From NCBI RefSeq assembly GCF_002101585.1, contig NZ_LQOT01000024.1, positions 153,953-217,952 of the forward strand: a stretch of DNA of 64,000 bases, written 5' to 3'. This stretch comes from Mycolicibacter engbaekii. GTDB lineage: Bacteria > Actinomycetota > Actinomycetes > Mycobacteriales > Mycobacteriaceae. Each line of letters starts with the position of its first letter. Position 1 is the first letter of the stretch. Of the stretch, positions 1 through 9,930 are shown in pieces. Both the position numbers and the translations under genes were made by a program. The notes under the pieces are model-generated. The model was not told where the DNA came from, did not search any database, and was given only the letters and a program-made list of their open reading frames with translations.

Positions 1-1
1 G

Positions 2-748
2 GGTCTGGGTGACGCGACGCTGCCGGGGTTGTTGACCGATGTGGGTCTGGGCGACGCCACGCTGTCGGCCCTGCTGGGCGGTTTGGGCATCGGCGGGATG
101 TTCGTGCCCGCTCTGTTGACCGATCTGGGCCTGGGCGATATGACCCTGCCCGGTCTGCTGGGCGGCCTGGGCGTGGGCGATCTGACGCTCGGTGAGCTGT
201 TGACCAACCTGGGCACCGGCGGCTTCACCCTGCCGGGGCTGTTGGATGCGCTGGATCTGGCCGATGTCACATTGCCCGGGTTGCTGGCCGATCTGGGCAT
301 GGACGACCTGACGCTCGGTGGGCTGTTCGACGGCCTCGGGCTGGGCGGCCTGAACCTGCCCGCGTTGCTCGGCGACGTCGGGCTGGGGGAGATGACGCTG
401 CCGGACCTGCTGGGCAGCGTGGGGCTGGGAAACATGACCCTGGGCGGTCTGCTCGGCGGCCTGGGCACCTGGGACCTGGGGCTGGGTGCGCTGCTGGGCG
501 ATCTGACCGACAACCTGAACCTGGACGGACTGTTGGACGGCCTGGGGCTGAGCGACTTCGACGCCTTCACACTCGACGGCGGGTGGTTCGGCGGGCTGAT
601 GCCCCTGCTGTTCAACGACCTGCCGCAACAGATCGCCGAGCTACTGGGCGCACCGGCTGCCGGCGCTGCCGATGCCACCGAATTCGCCTCGGGCGCAGCG
701 GCCGACCTGTGGGCCGGCCTGCTCCCGGAGTTCGCCGGAGCCTTCTGA
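2..748 (+). CDS. 14-residue-repeat protein, 5' truncated by window edge
   Basis: The frame is open from the left edge to a TGA at 746-748, giving 248 visible residues. About 190 of them are consecutive 14-residue units of the type LLxxLGLGDxTLPG (eleven full units, a partial one at the edge and two degenerate ones), that is a 42-bp DNA period. Leu and Gly sit at fixed places while Asp/Thr/Pro vary. The last ~60 residues are not repetitive, are rich in Ala, Gly and Leu, and end in Phe. No cysteine is visible. The N-terminus is missing, so a PE/PPE-type head, a signal peptide or another secretion signal cannot be checked. The unit differs from PGRS (GGAGGX) and from the MPTR pentapeptide (NXGXGNXG). 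I do not recognise the family; a surface-exposed solenoid is an inference. Confidence 0.8.
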   Translation, partial: GLGDATLPGLLTDVGLGDATLSALLGGLGIGGMFVPALLTDLGLGDMTLPGLLGGLGVGDLTLGELLTNLGTGGFTLPGLLDALDLADVTLPGLLADLGMDDLTLGGLFDGLGLGGLNLPALLGDVGLGEMTLPDLLGSVGLGNMTLGGLLGGLGTWDLGLGALLGDLTDNLNLDGLLDGLGLSDFDAFTLDGGWFGGLMPLLFNDLPQQIAELLGAPAAGAADATEFASGAAADLWAGLLPEFAGAF

Positions 749-779
749 GTGCGGCGGGCGTCGCCCGCCCGCGACGCGG

Positions 780-799
780 GCAGGGCCAGAAGTCCCGAG
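780..799. promoter_or_regulatory. DosR-box-like site upstream of the nitroreductase
   Basis: This 20-mer matches 13 of 20 positions of the DosR consensus (TTSGGGACTWWAGTCCCSAA); the right half, AAGTCCCGA, is contiguous and perfect. It lies 128 bp before the GTG of the Acg-like gene, a family that belongs to the DosR regulon in M. tuberculosis, and dosR-dosS lie just downstream. The match is by eye and chance hits are possible in GC-rich DNA. Confidence 0.4.
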
Positions 800-927
800 T
801 CCACCGCCAAGCTGCGGGTCTTCATGCCCTGTTCGGAAGCCGGGGCCCCGGGGGATCGTGAACAGGCAGGTCCCGGTGCGCAGCGGGAATCGGGGTCCGG
901 GGCCGCCGCGAAGGAAGGGGCCGGCCC

Positions 928-1977
928 GTGGATGAACTGCCCGTGCGTGATCCCGGCGCCGCGGTGGTCGGGGACCTGATCCGCACCGCCTTGTTGCTGG
1001 CCGCCCGCGCACCGTCGGTGCACAACTCCCAGCCGTGGCGCTGGCGCGTCGAGTCCACCCCGGCAGCGCCGCAGCTTCATCTGTTCGTCGAACCGGACCT
1101 GCACCTGCCCAGTGTCGACCCCGACGGCCGGGGAATGATTCTGAGCTGCGGTGCGGCCCTGCACCATTGTGTGGTCGCGTTCGCTGCGCTGGGGCAGCAG
1201 GTCAAGGTGCATCGGCTGCCCGACGCGCAACGCCCCGACCACCTGGCGGCGATCGAGCTGGTTGCCGGCGGTCTGCGACCGGGGGTCGCGCAAGTCGACG
1301 TCGCGCTGGCGGCGGCGATCCCGCGACGGCGCACGGATCGTCGTTGCTACAGCGGCTGGCCGGTGGCTGCCGCCGACATCGCCTTGATGGGGGCACGTGC
1401 GGCCCGGTCGGGCGTGATGCTGCGCCGGGTCGACGCCCTGGATCGGCTGAACGCGGTGGTCGCCCGCGCGGTGTTCGAGCATCGCACCAACTATGAGTAC
1501 GTCGCCGAACTGGCGACCTGGAGTGGGCGCTACGGATCGGTGGCGGGGGTTCCGGCGCGCAGCGTCCCGGTGCCCGATACCGACGCCCCGATCCCCGGCC
1601 GGTTCTTCGCCGGTCCGGCACTGGCGCAGCCGCCCGGCGCGGAGGCGGCCGAAGATCGCGCCGTGATGCTGGCGCTGGGCACCGAGGCCGACGATCGGCT
1701 GGCGCAGCTGCGCGCCGGTGAGGCCACCAGCGTGGTCCTGCTGACCGCGACGGCGCTGGGGCTGGCCAGCTGCCCGGTCACCGAACCGCTGGAGATCGCC
1801 GAAACCCGGGCCGCGGTGCGCCGAGACGTGTTCGGAACCAGTGGCTACCCGCAGATGCTGCTGCGGGTGGGCTGGGCTCCGATCAACGCCGATCCACTGC
1901 CGGCCACCCCGCGGCGGAGCCTGAACGACACGGTGCAATGGCAGCCCCCGCCGGAAGCGGGCCTGCCGCGCGACTGA
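928..1977 (+). CDS. Acg-like nitroreductase-fold protein
   Basis: Predicted 349-residue cytoplasmic flavoprotein of the Acg/Rv3131/Rv3127 family, whose members have a nitroreductase fold and bind FMN; their physiological substrate is unknown. The signature APSVHNSQPWRW lies at residues 28-39, as in the family, and the length is close to the usual ~330. The GTG start at 928 follows an AAGGAAGG ribosome-binding site at 911-918. The gene runs toward dosS and the two coding regions abut exactly (1977/1978), the same relative arrangement as Rv3131 and Rv3132c in M. tuberculosis. In that species the family is induced by hypoxia and NO through DosR, and a DosR-like site lies at 780-799 here. Assignment to the family is firm; the reaction is not known. 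Confidence 0.9.
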   Translation: MDELPVRDPGAAVVGDLIRTALLLAARAPSVHNSQPWRWRVESTPAAPQLHLFVEPDLHLPSVDPDGRGMILSCGAALHHCVVAFAALGQQVKVHRLPDAQRPDHLAAIELVAGGLRPGVAQVDVALAAAIPRRRTDRRCYSGWPVAAADIALMGARAARSGVMLRRVDALDRLNAVVARAVFEHRTNYEYVAELATWSGRYGSVAGVPARSVPVPDTDAPIPGRFFAGPALAQPPGAEAAEDRAVMLALGTEADDRLAQLRAGEATSVVLLTATALGLASCPVTEPLEIAETRAAVRRDVFGTSGYPQMLLRVGWAPINADPLPATPRRSLNDTVQWQPPPEAGLPRD

Positions 1978-4318
<2,341 letters not shown>

Positions 4319-4395
4319 ATCGCGTCCTCTCGCCCGAAGCCGCCGTCGCGGCACGCGCAGCCACAAACCACGCTAGCGGCGGCACCCGCGGATAC

Positions 4396-4415
4396 CCAGG
4401 GTACAAAGCCCCGAT
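4396..4415. promoter_or_regulatory. weak DosR-box-like site before dosR
   Basis: A 20-mer with 12 of 20 matches to the palindromic DosR consensus lies 78 bp before the dosR GTG, in the gap shared with the divergent SDR gene. GGG and CCCG half-site cores are kept with correct spacing. It would fit autoregulation of dosR but the score alone is weak. Confidence 0.25.
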
Positions 4416-4486
4416 CCGTCGGCTGCCCTCTTCTGGCTGCGTGAACTACGCTTCATGCGCGTCGGCCCACATACGAGGAGATCCCA

Positions 4487-5257
4487 GTGGACAGGTCTGC
4501 CCTCAACGCGTTGTTCGACCTCACCGGACGCACCGCCATCGTGACGGGCGGGACCCGCGGCATCGGTCTTGCGCTGGCGCACGGCCTGGCCGCGGCCGGC
4601 GCCAATGTGGTGGTGGCCAGCCGCAAGAGCGAAGCGTGCGAACGTGCCGCCGAGCAACTGCGGCAGGCCGGTGCCGAGGCCATCGGGGTGCCCACCCACC
4701 TCGGCGACGTCGATGCGATCGCACGTCTGGTCGATGCCACCGTCGAGCGGTTCGGCGGGGTGGACATCGTGATCAACAACGCCGCCAATGCGCTCGCGCT
4801 GCCGTTGGGCGAGATCACCCCGGAGGCATTGAGCAAGTCATTCGCGGTCAACCTGCAAGGGCCGGTGTTTCTGGTTCAGGCGGCGCTGCCGCATCTTCGC
4901 AAGAGCGAGCACGCCGCAGTCGTGAACGTGGTGTCGGCAGGCGCCTTCGTCTACTCGCCGGCCACCTCGATGTACTCGGCCGCCAAGGCCGCACTCGTGT
5001 CCTTCACCCGCTCGATGGCGGCCGAGCTCGCCTCGTCGCGGATCCGGGTCAACGCGATCGCCCCCGGCCCGGTCGACACGGATATGGTGCGCAACAACCC
5101 GCCGGAGTTCATCGCAGCGCTGCGCGATTCGACCCTGCTGCGGCGCATTGCCGATCCCGATGAAATGGTCGGTCCGGTCATGCTTCTGGTCTCCGATGCC
5201 GGCAGCTATATCACCGGTCAGACGATCCACGCCGACGGCGGGATGGTGGCTCGCTAA
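4487..5257 (+). CDS. SDR-family oxidoreductase
   Basis: 256-residue classical short-chain dehydrogenase/reductase. The cofactor motif TGGTRGIG is at 20-27 and NNAAN at 97-101; the catalytic Ser150, Tyr163 and Lys167 (YSAAK) are all present, and the C-terminus GSYITGQTIHADGGM is typical of the 3-oxoacyl-ACP reductase-like group. The Arg in position TRG and Arg46 (ASRKS) suggest NADP(H) preference (inference). The GTG start at 4487 follows AGGAG at 4473-4477. It is divergent from dosR and its stop overlaps by 4 nt the stop of the convergent SPFH gene. The substrate cannot be told from sequence. Confidence 0.85.
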   Translation: MDRSALNALFDLTGRTAIVTGGTRGIGLALAHGLAAAGANVVVASRKSEACERAAEQLRQAGAEAIGVPTHLGDVDAIARLVDATVERFGGVDIVINNAANALALPLGEITPEALSKSFAVNLQGPVFLVQAALPHLRKSEHAAVVNVVSAGAFVYSPATSMYSAAKAALVSFTRSMAAELASSRIRVNAIAPGPVDTDMVRNNPPEFIAALRDSTLLRRIADPDEMVGPVMLLVSDAGSYITGQTIHADGGMVAR

Positions 5258-6081
5258 GCCGGCGGAGGTCTGCGGCCCTCGTGATTGGGCTGTGACGGGG
5301 CCCGCAGGTCGCGCTGGTGATCCGCACTGCGGGAGTGCAGGAACGGGGTGATGATGTCCACCGGGAGTGGAAAGACCACCGTGGAGTTCTGGTCGGCGCC
5401 CAGCTCCAAAAGGGTTTGCAGATAACGCAATTGCAGCGATGCTGGATTCTGGGACAGCCTCTCGGCGGCCTGGCTCAGTTCTTCGGAGGCCTGGAGCTCG
5501 CCGCGGGCGTTGATCACCTTCGCGCGGCGTTCGCGCTCAGCCTCGGCCTCGCGGGCCATCGCCCGTTGCATCGACTCGGGGATCTCCACGTCCTTGATCT
5601 CGACCACCCGTACCTGCACTCCCCACGGCTCGGTCTGTTTGTCGATGATCGTGCGCAGGTCGGCGTTGAGATCGTCGCGGTGCGCCAGCAAGGTGTCCAG
5701 GTCCGCTCGGCCCAACAACGAGCGCAGTGTGGTCTGAGCGATCTGGGAGGTGGCCACGGCGTAGTTCTCCACTTCCATGATCGCCTTGAGCGGGTCGGTG
5801 ACCTGAAACATCACCACGGCATTCACCCGCGCCGGAACATTGTCGCGGGTTATCACCTCCTGTGGCGGAATGGTCAGCGTCACCACGCGCTGGTCTACCC
5901 GAATCATTTTGTCCACCAGCGGGATGAGGAACTTCAGTCCCGGCTGGTACAGGGGCCGGGCATGACCCATTCGGAACACCACGCCGCGTTCGTACTCCCG
6001 CACCACGTTCAGCGCGAAAAATGCCAGCACGGTCACCGCCACGACGCCCAGCACCAGCGCGGTGATCACTCCTTCGCTCAT
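5254..6081 (-). CDS. SPFH/stomatin-family (slipin-like) membrane protein
   Basis: 275 residues: one N-terminal membrane segment (about 6-26, followed by NVVREYERGVVFRMG), the SPFH/PHB domain (about 27-190) and a charged alpha-helical C-terminal part with AREAEAERERRAKVI at 176-190. The sequence QPGLKFLIPLVDKMIRVDQR fits the slipin subgroup. Such proteins form membrane-associated oligomers and scaffold or protect other membrane proteins. I chose the ATG at 6081 because it overlaps the stop of the upstream membrane-protein gene by 4 nt (ATGA); the same frame stays open further upstream but only as a shadow of that gene. It is the last gene of a norB operon, so a role in holding the NO reductase or its membrane domain is an inference. 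Confidence 0.85.
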   Translation of the reverse strand: MSEGVITALVLGVVAVTVLAFFALNVVREYERGVVFRMGHARPLYQPGLKFLIPLVDKMIRVDQRVVTLTIPPQEVITRDNVPARVNAVVMFQVTDPLKAIMEVENYAVATSQIAQTTLRSLLGRADLDTLLAHRDDLNADLRTIIDKQTEPWGVQVRVVEIKDVEIPESMQRAMAREAEAERERRAKVINARGELQASEELSQAAERLSQNPASLQLRYLQTLLELGADQNSTVVFPLPVDIITPFLHSRSADHQRDLRAPSQPNHEGRRPPPA

Positions 6082-6719
6082 TTCACCGGCCGTTTCGCCG
6101 ACGCCGGGGCGGAGAAGCCGCCCCACCGGGTGGAGTATCGGTCGATCGCGGCCTCGACCTTCGCCGCCGTCAGTGCCTGATCGGCCCCCGTTGGGTCGCC
6201 GGGCGCGTTGCTGGGCGTGTTCCACAGATGGCGCACCAGGGGAAAGCCGCCGGCCGCCACCACCGCGACCGCGGCGGTGAGCACCAGAACGTCGGCGGCG
6301 GAATGGTTCACAATCAGCGTCGCCAACGGCAGAATGATGCCGAAACCGGCTACCGCACAAGCGATGCCCCGGTGGAAGCGGCCGGTTTCCGAATGCGGCC
6401 AGGGGTCGACGGCTCGGCTGATCTCCCTGCCGTGGGGTGAGGTGGTGCACGTGTGTTTGACCGGACAGGCGTTGCAGATCGACGGCGTCGCGCGGTACCG
6501 CATCACGCGATTGTCGGGGTCGAACGTGGTGGGCCACAGCCACTGATCCTCGGGACATTTCCACGCGTCGTGGTCTTGGTGGTAGACGAACTTGCCGGTG
6601 CGCCACTGTGCCGCCCGGTCGGAGGTCCGCTGGGCCAACCGGTCGAAGCCCCAGGCGAAGGACAGCAGCAGCAGCGCGTAGCCGGCCACCAGCCACACCC
6701 AGGCCGCCGGCCCCGTCAC
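6078..6719 (-). CDS. membrane protein with Cys4 motif, norB-linked
   Basis: 213 residues. One membrane segment at about 5-25, a soluble loop of ~90 residues, then two more hydrophobic stretches (about 118-137 and 142-162) and a polar tail. The loop holds Cys55, Cys82, Cys85 and Cys91 in the arrangement KCPEDQ ... CNACPVKHTC, followed by GREISR. This resembles the cysteine segment of DDE transposases of the IS1182 type, but here it is embedded in a membrane protein of ordinary coding character, with no DDE catalytic domain. It may bind zinc or an iron-sulfur centre, or be redox active. Its start overlaps the norB stop (6716-6719) and its stop overlaps the SPFH start, so it is translated together with both. 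I know no function for it. Confidence 0.75.
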   Translation of the reverse strand: MTGPAAWVWLVAGYALLLLSFAWGFDRLAQRTSDRAAQWRTGKFVYHQDHDAWKCPEDQWLWPTTFDPDNRVMRYRATPSICNACPVKHTCTTSPHGREISRAVDPWPHSETGRFHRGIACAVAGFGIILPLATLIVNHSAADVLVLTAAVAVVAAGGFPLVRHLWNTPSNAPGDPTGADQALTAAKVEAAIDRYSTRWGGFSAPASAKRPVK

Positions 6720-9055
6720 GGCCGGCCCTTGCCGGTGGGCGTGGCGTCCGCGGTGACCTCGGTGTAGAGCGGATGGTCCGGCAACTCGTCAACCGTGTCC
6801 CCGGAGCGGAAGTTGCGCAGCGCAATCCAGGCGATCCAGACGAAGGGCACCACGCCGGCCCCGATCAGGATCGCATCACCGGGCAGGCGCATCCATTCCA
6901 GCAGGGTGTTGCCGGGCTGGGTGAGGTAACCCAGGGAGCGGGCCTCGAAGTACCCGGCGTTGACGGAATGGAACAGCTGCAGCACGCCCAGCGGCAGCAG
7001 GGTCACGAACACCATCCACACCAGGCCGATGTTCATGCCCCAGAAGGAGAGCCGGGCCAGCTTGTTCGGCCACTTGTCGGCCGGGATCACGTAGCGGAAC
7101 GCGAACATCGCCAGCGCCACCGCGAGCATGCCGTACACCCCGAACATCGCGGCGTGGGCGTGGTTGGCGGTCAGCGCGGTGCCGATCTCGTAGTAGGACA
7201 CCACCGGCAGGTTGACCAGGAACCCGAAGATGCCCGCGCCCAGGAAGTTCCAGAACCCGACGGCGACCAGGAACATCACCGCCCAGCGCGCCGGGAAGTT
7301 GTTCTGCTCACCGGCTTCCTGGCGTGCACCCAGCTGCAGGAACGCCCAGGCCTCCACGGTCAGGAAGGTCAGCGGGATGACTTCGGCCGCCGAGAAGAAC
7401 GCGCCCAGCGCCATGTGCTCCACCGGTGTGCCGGAGAAGTACAGGTGGTGCATGGTGCCGATCACTCCGCCGGCCGAGTACAAGATGATGTCGAGGAAGA
7501 TGACCAGCAATGCGACCCGCTCGCGGACCACTCCGAGCAGGACGAACATGTAGGCCACCATCGCGGTGGTGAACAGCTCCAGGAAGTCCTCCACCCACAG
7601 GTGCACCATCCAGAACCGCCAGAAGTCGGCCACCGAGAAATGTGCTTCGCTGCCGGCCAGCAGGCTGGCCGCGTAGAACGTCGGGATGGCCAGGCCGGTG
7701 AAGAAGAACATCCAGGGCAGGTTCATCTTCGAGGTGGTAGCCAGCTTCGAGCGCATCCCGCGCCAGATGATGACGATCCACCAGAACAGGCAGACGATCA
7801 GCAGCACCTGGAACACGCGCGGCAGGTCCAGAAACTCCCACTGCTGCGATACCGGCGTGCCCGGCTTGATCACACCGAAGATCGACAGCGCCTCGAAGGT
7901 CAGCGAGCCGAACACCACCACTGCCAGCCCCCCGAGCAGCCCGTAGACCAGGAGTGACTGCTTGCCGGGTTCGCGGCGGGTGATGAAGGGCACCAGGAAG
8001 ATTCCGCCGGCCAAAAACGCCGCCGCGGTCCAGAACAGGGACAGTTGCAGGTGCCAGGTTCGGGCCAGGTTGTAGGGCAGGATCTTGGCGAGGTCGATCC
8101 CGTAGAACTCCGAGAGATCCGCGCGATAGTGCTCGACGGCGCCGCCGAGCACGACCTGGGCCAGGAACAGCACCGCCACCACGGCGAAGATCCAGATCGC
8201 CGCGCGCTGCGAGCGGGTCAGCGGCACCTCGCCCGGCTGACGGAAGTGCAGCTTGGTCGACTCGGTGCCGTGCCAGCCGATGTCCTGGCTCCAGCGGCCG
8301 TAGACGGTGAACATGACCCCGATGCCGCCCAGCAGCATGATCAGCGACAACACCGACCACACCACGACCGAGCCGGTGGGGCCGTTGTCCACGCGCGGCT
8401 CGGCGGGCCAGTTGTTGGTGTAGCTGTAGCTGTGGCCGGGCCGCTCGGCGGCGGCCGCCCACGCGGTCCAGGCGAAGAAAGCGGTCAGGTCCCGGATCTC
8501 CCCGGAGTCGGTGATCAGGTGGGGCAGCAGGCCGTATTTGGTGGAGGCCTCGCCGAAGTAGTCGGCGTAGTGCTGCTGGATCTTCTCGAACGCCTTGACC
8601 TGCTTGTCGGTGAACACCAGGGTCTTGGTGTCGGCGTCGTAGCGGTTGGTCCTGAACTCGGCGACCACGTCGTCGTGTGGGTTTGCCACGCCCTGCGCCC
8701 GGAACTGCTCGGCCACGTCTTCGGTGGCCAGCCGCAGATACTCGGCGGTGTAGTCGGGTCCCAGGTAGGCGCCGTGACCCAGCACCGATCCGTACTGCAT
8801 GAGGCCACGGGCCTGATACAGCTGCTGGCCACGGGTGATGTCGGCTCCGGAGAACAGCTCTTGCCCGGACTCGGTGGTGACGCGCGCCGGCATCGGCATC
8901 GACGCGGTGTAGGTGCGGTAGGCCAGGATTCCCATCACCAGGAAACCGAAGATCATGACCAGGGCCACGCCCTGTGCCCACCCCTTGCCGACCAGCGCCG
9001 CGCTGCGGCCGGAACCGCTGGTGGGGGCGCCTGACTCCGTCGCATCGGTGCTCAT
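6716..9055 (-). CDS. norB: quinol-dependent nitric oxide reductase, large subunit (qNOR)
   Basis: 779 residues, the usual length of single-subunit qNOR, which reduces 2 NO to N2O with quinol electrons in the cytoplasmic membrane. An N-terminal membrane helix (about 26-46) leads into the extracytoplasmic domain (QLYQARGLMQYGS at 78-90), then ~12 haem-copper-oxidase-type helices. Metal ligands are visible: His335 (ARTWHLQLS), His485 with Glu489/Glu493 (VHLWVEDFLE), His536-His537 (GTMHHLYFSG), and His632/His634 (NHAHAAMFG). The ATG at 9055 opens the operon norB - Cys4 membrane protein - SPFH. In mycobacteria this enzyme would detoxify NO; the closeness of the NO-sensing DosRS system fits that role. 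A weak DosR-like site is noted at 9138-9157. Confidence 0.95.
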   Translation of the reverse strand: MSTDATESGAPTSGSGRSAALVGKGWAQGVALVMIFGFLVMGILAYRTYTASMPMPARVTTESGQELFSGADITRGQQLYQARGLMQYGSVLGHGAYLGPDYTAEYLRLATEDVAEQFRAQGVANPHDDVVAEFRTNRYDADTKTLVFTDKQVKAFEKIQQHYADYFGEASTKYGLLPHLITDSGEIRDLTAFFAWTAWAAAAERPGHSYSYTNNWPAEPRVDNGPTGSVVVWSVLSLIMLLGGIGVMFTVYGRWSQDIGWHGTESTKLHFRQPGEVPLTRSQRAAIWIFAVVAVLFLAQVVLGGAVEHYRADLSEFYGIDLAKILPYNLARTWHLQLSLFWTAAAFLAGGIFLVPFITRREPGKQSLLVYGLLGGLAVVVFGSLTFEALSIFGVIKPGTPVSQQWEFLDLPRVFQVLLIVCLFWWIVIIWRGMRSKLATTSKMNLPWMFFFTGLAIPTFYAASLLAGSEAHFSVADFWRFWMVHLWVEDFLELFTTAMVAYMFVLLGVVRERVALLVIFLDIILYSAGGVIGTMHHLYFSGTPVEHMALGAFFSAAEVIPLTFLTVEAWAFLQLGARQEAGEQNNFPARWAVMFLVAVGFWNFLGAGIFGFLVNLPVVSYYEIGTALTANHAHAAMFGVYGMLAVALAMFAFRYVIPADKWPNKLARLSFWGMNIGLVWMVFVTLLPLGVLQLFHSVNAGYFEARSLGYLTQPGNTLLEWMRLPGDAILIGAGVVPFVWIAWIALRNFRSGDTVDELPDHPLYTEVTADATPTGKGRP

Positions 9056-9137
9056 GACGGGACGCTAACAGTATCGAGGACGAATGTTCTCGAAACTGTT
9101 GGCGACCACCGGAATTTGGGGCCGGGCGTTAGTTTCT

Positions 9138-9157
9138 CTGTGGACCAAATACCCCTT
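9138..9157. promoter_or_regulatory. weak DosR-box-like site in norB/CMD divergent gap
   Basis: 13 of 20 positions match the DosR consensus, with GGAC and CCCC half-sites spaced correctly, but the left GGG and right GTC cores are each degenerate. It sits 83 bp before norB and 63 bp before the divergent CMD gene. Reported because NO is both the DosS ligand and the NorB substrate; a chance match is quite possible. Confidence 0.2.
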
Positions 9158-9186
9158 GACGCCGCAGCAGCGCATACCTTAGTGGC

Positions 9187-9203
9187 GGTCCGCGACGCGG
9201 ACC
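9187..9203. promoter_or_regulatory. perfect inverted repeat before the CMD-family gene
   Basis: GGTCCGCG and CGCGGACC are perfect 8-bp arms around a single A. The repeat ends 16 bp before the ATG at 9220, with the ribosome-binding site (GAAAGGA) between. It could be an operator overlapping the transcription start or a 5'-UTR hairpin that limits access of ribosomes. Confidence 0.5.
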
Positions 9204-9219
9204 GGAAAGGACTCACACC

Positions 9220-9894
9220 ATGCCCCGACTCCGCGAGATCCCGCGCTCCGAAGTGACCGACAAGCAGATTCTGTTCTTCTACGACCGGCTGTTCGGCGAG
9301 GGCGTCGACCCGGTGGAGCACACAGATCCCGAAGCGCCCACCGGCGGGCCCGGGGGCTACCGCACCATCCACGGCACGCCGGGGGACTGGTGGACGGTGT
9401 TCGCCCAGGCGCCCGCGGTGTTCTCCCACGCGGTGCGCGGATTCGCCCTGTATCGCAACGCCACGCTGGACCCACTGCTGCGCGAGCTCGGTCAGGCCCG
9501 TGCCGGCTATGGGCGCGGCAGCCAGTTCGTCTACTCCCAGCACTGCAAGCAGATGCGTTCCCTGGGCATGTCCGAGGAGAAGATCGCCGCCTTGCCGTCC
9601 TGGCAGGTCAGCGACGCCTTCACCGGGCTCGAGCGGGCGGTGCTGGCCTACACCGATGCCCTGGTCTATGACGGCGGACGGGTTTCCGACGAGATCTTCG
9701 CGGTGCTCAAGGCAAACCTCTCGGACCCCGAAATCCTGGAGTTGACCTACATCACCTGCATGTATGACATGCACTCCATCATCTGTCGCGCGTTGCGCCT
9801 GGAGTTCGACGATCGGCCCGAGCTGATCGAGGAGGTCCAGGTTCCCGAGGGCATGCACGTCGCGGACCTCTCGGCTGACCTGGCCGGACAGTGA
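9220..9894 (+). CDS. carboxymuconolactone decarboxylase (CMD/AhpD)-like protein
   Basis: 224 residues with the all-helical CMD fold pattern: GYGRGSQFVYSQHCKQMRSLG at about 99-119, followed by the second helical hairpin (FTGLERAVLAYTDAL). The CxxC redox pair of true AhpD is absent; only one Cys next to His (SQHCK) remains, as in many mycobacterial CMD paralogues that are named after the fold only. Start ATG with GAAAGGA 8 nt upstream. It is divergent from norB and followed after 36 nt by comF. The function is not known; alkylhydroperoxidase activity of the AhpD type is unlikely without CxxC. Confidence 0.8.
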   Translation: MPRLREIPRSEVTDKQILFFYDRLFGEGVDPVEHTDPEAPTGGPGGYRTIHGTPGDWWTVFAQAPAVFSHAVRGFALYRNATLDPLLRELGQARAGYGRGSQFVYSQHCKQMRSLGMSEEKIAALPSWQVSDAFTGLERAVLAYTDALVYDGGRVSDEIFAVLKANLSDPEILELTYITCMYDMHSIICRALRLEFDDRPELIEEVQVPEGMHVADLSADLAGQ

Positions 9895-9930
9895 CGGCGG
9901 GTTGTCGGTAGCGCGGCGCAAGATCGGCGT

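Noticed and set aside
2..570. 42-bp direct repeats as a CRISPR-like or minisatellite array
   Set aside because: The repeats are in frame, diverged and encode a regular protein unit; there are no unique spacers.
6078..6719. Remnant of an insertion sequence, because of the transposase-like Cys motif
   Set aside because: No DDE domain, no terminal repeats, and 4-nt overlaps with both neighbours show a normal operon gene.
6608..7957. 449-residue plus-strand open frame opposite norB
   Set aside because: Composition is His/Gln/Arg-rich low complexity; it is the antisense of norB, whose metal ligands and helices are all present.
7308..8981. 557-residue second minus-strand frame in norB
   Set aside because: Arg/Gly/His-rich shadow in another frame of the same strand; the norB frame has full family conservation.
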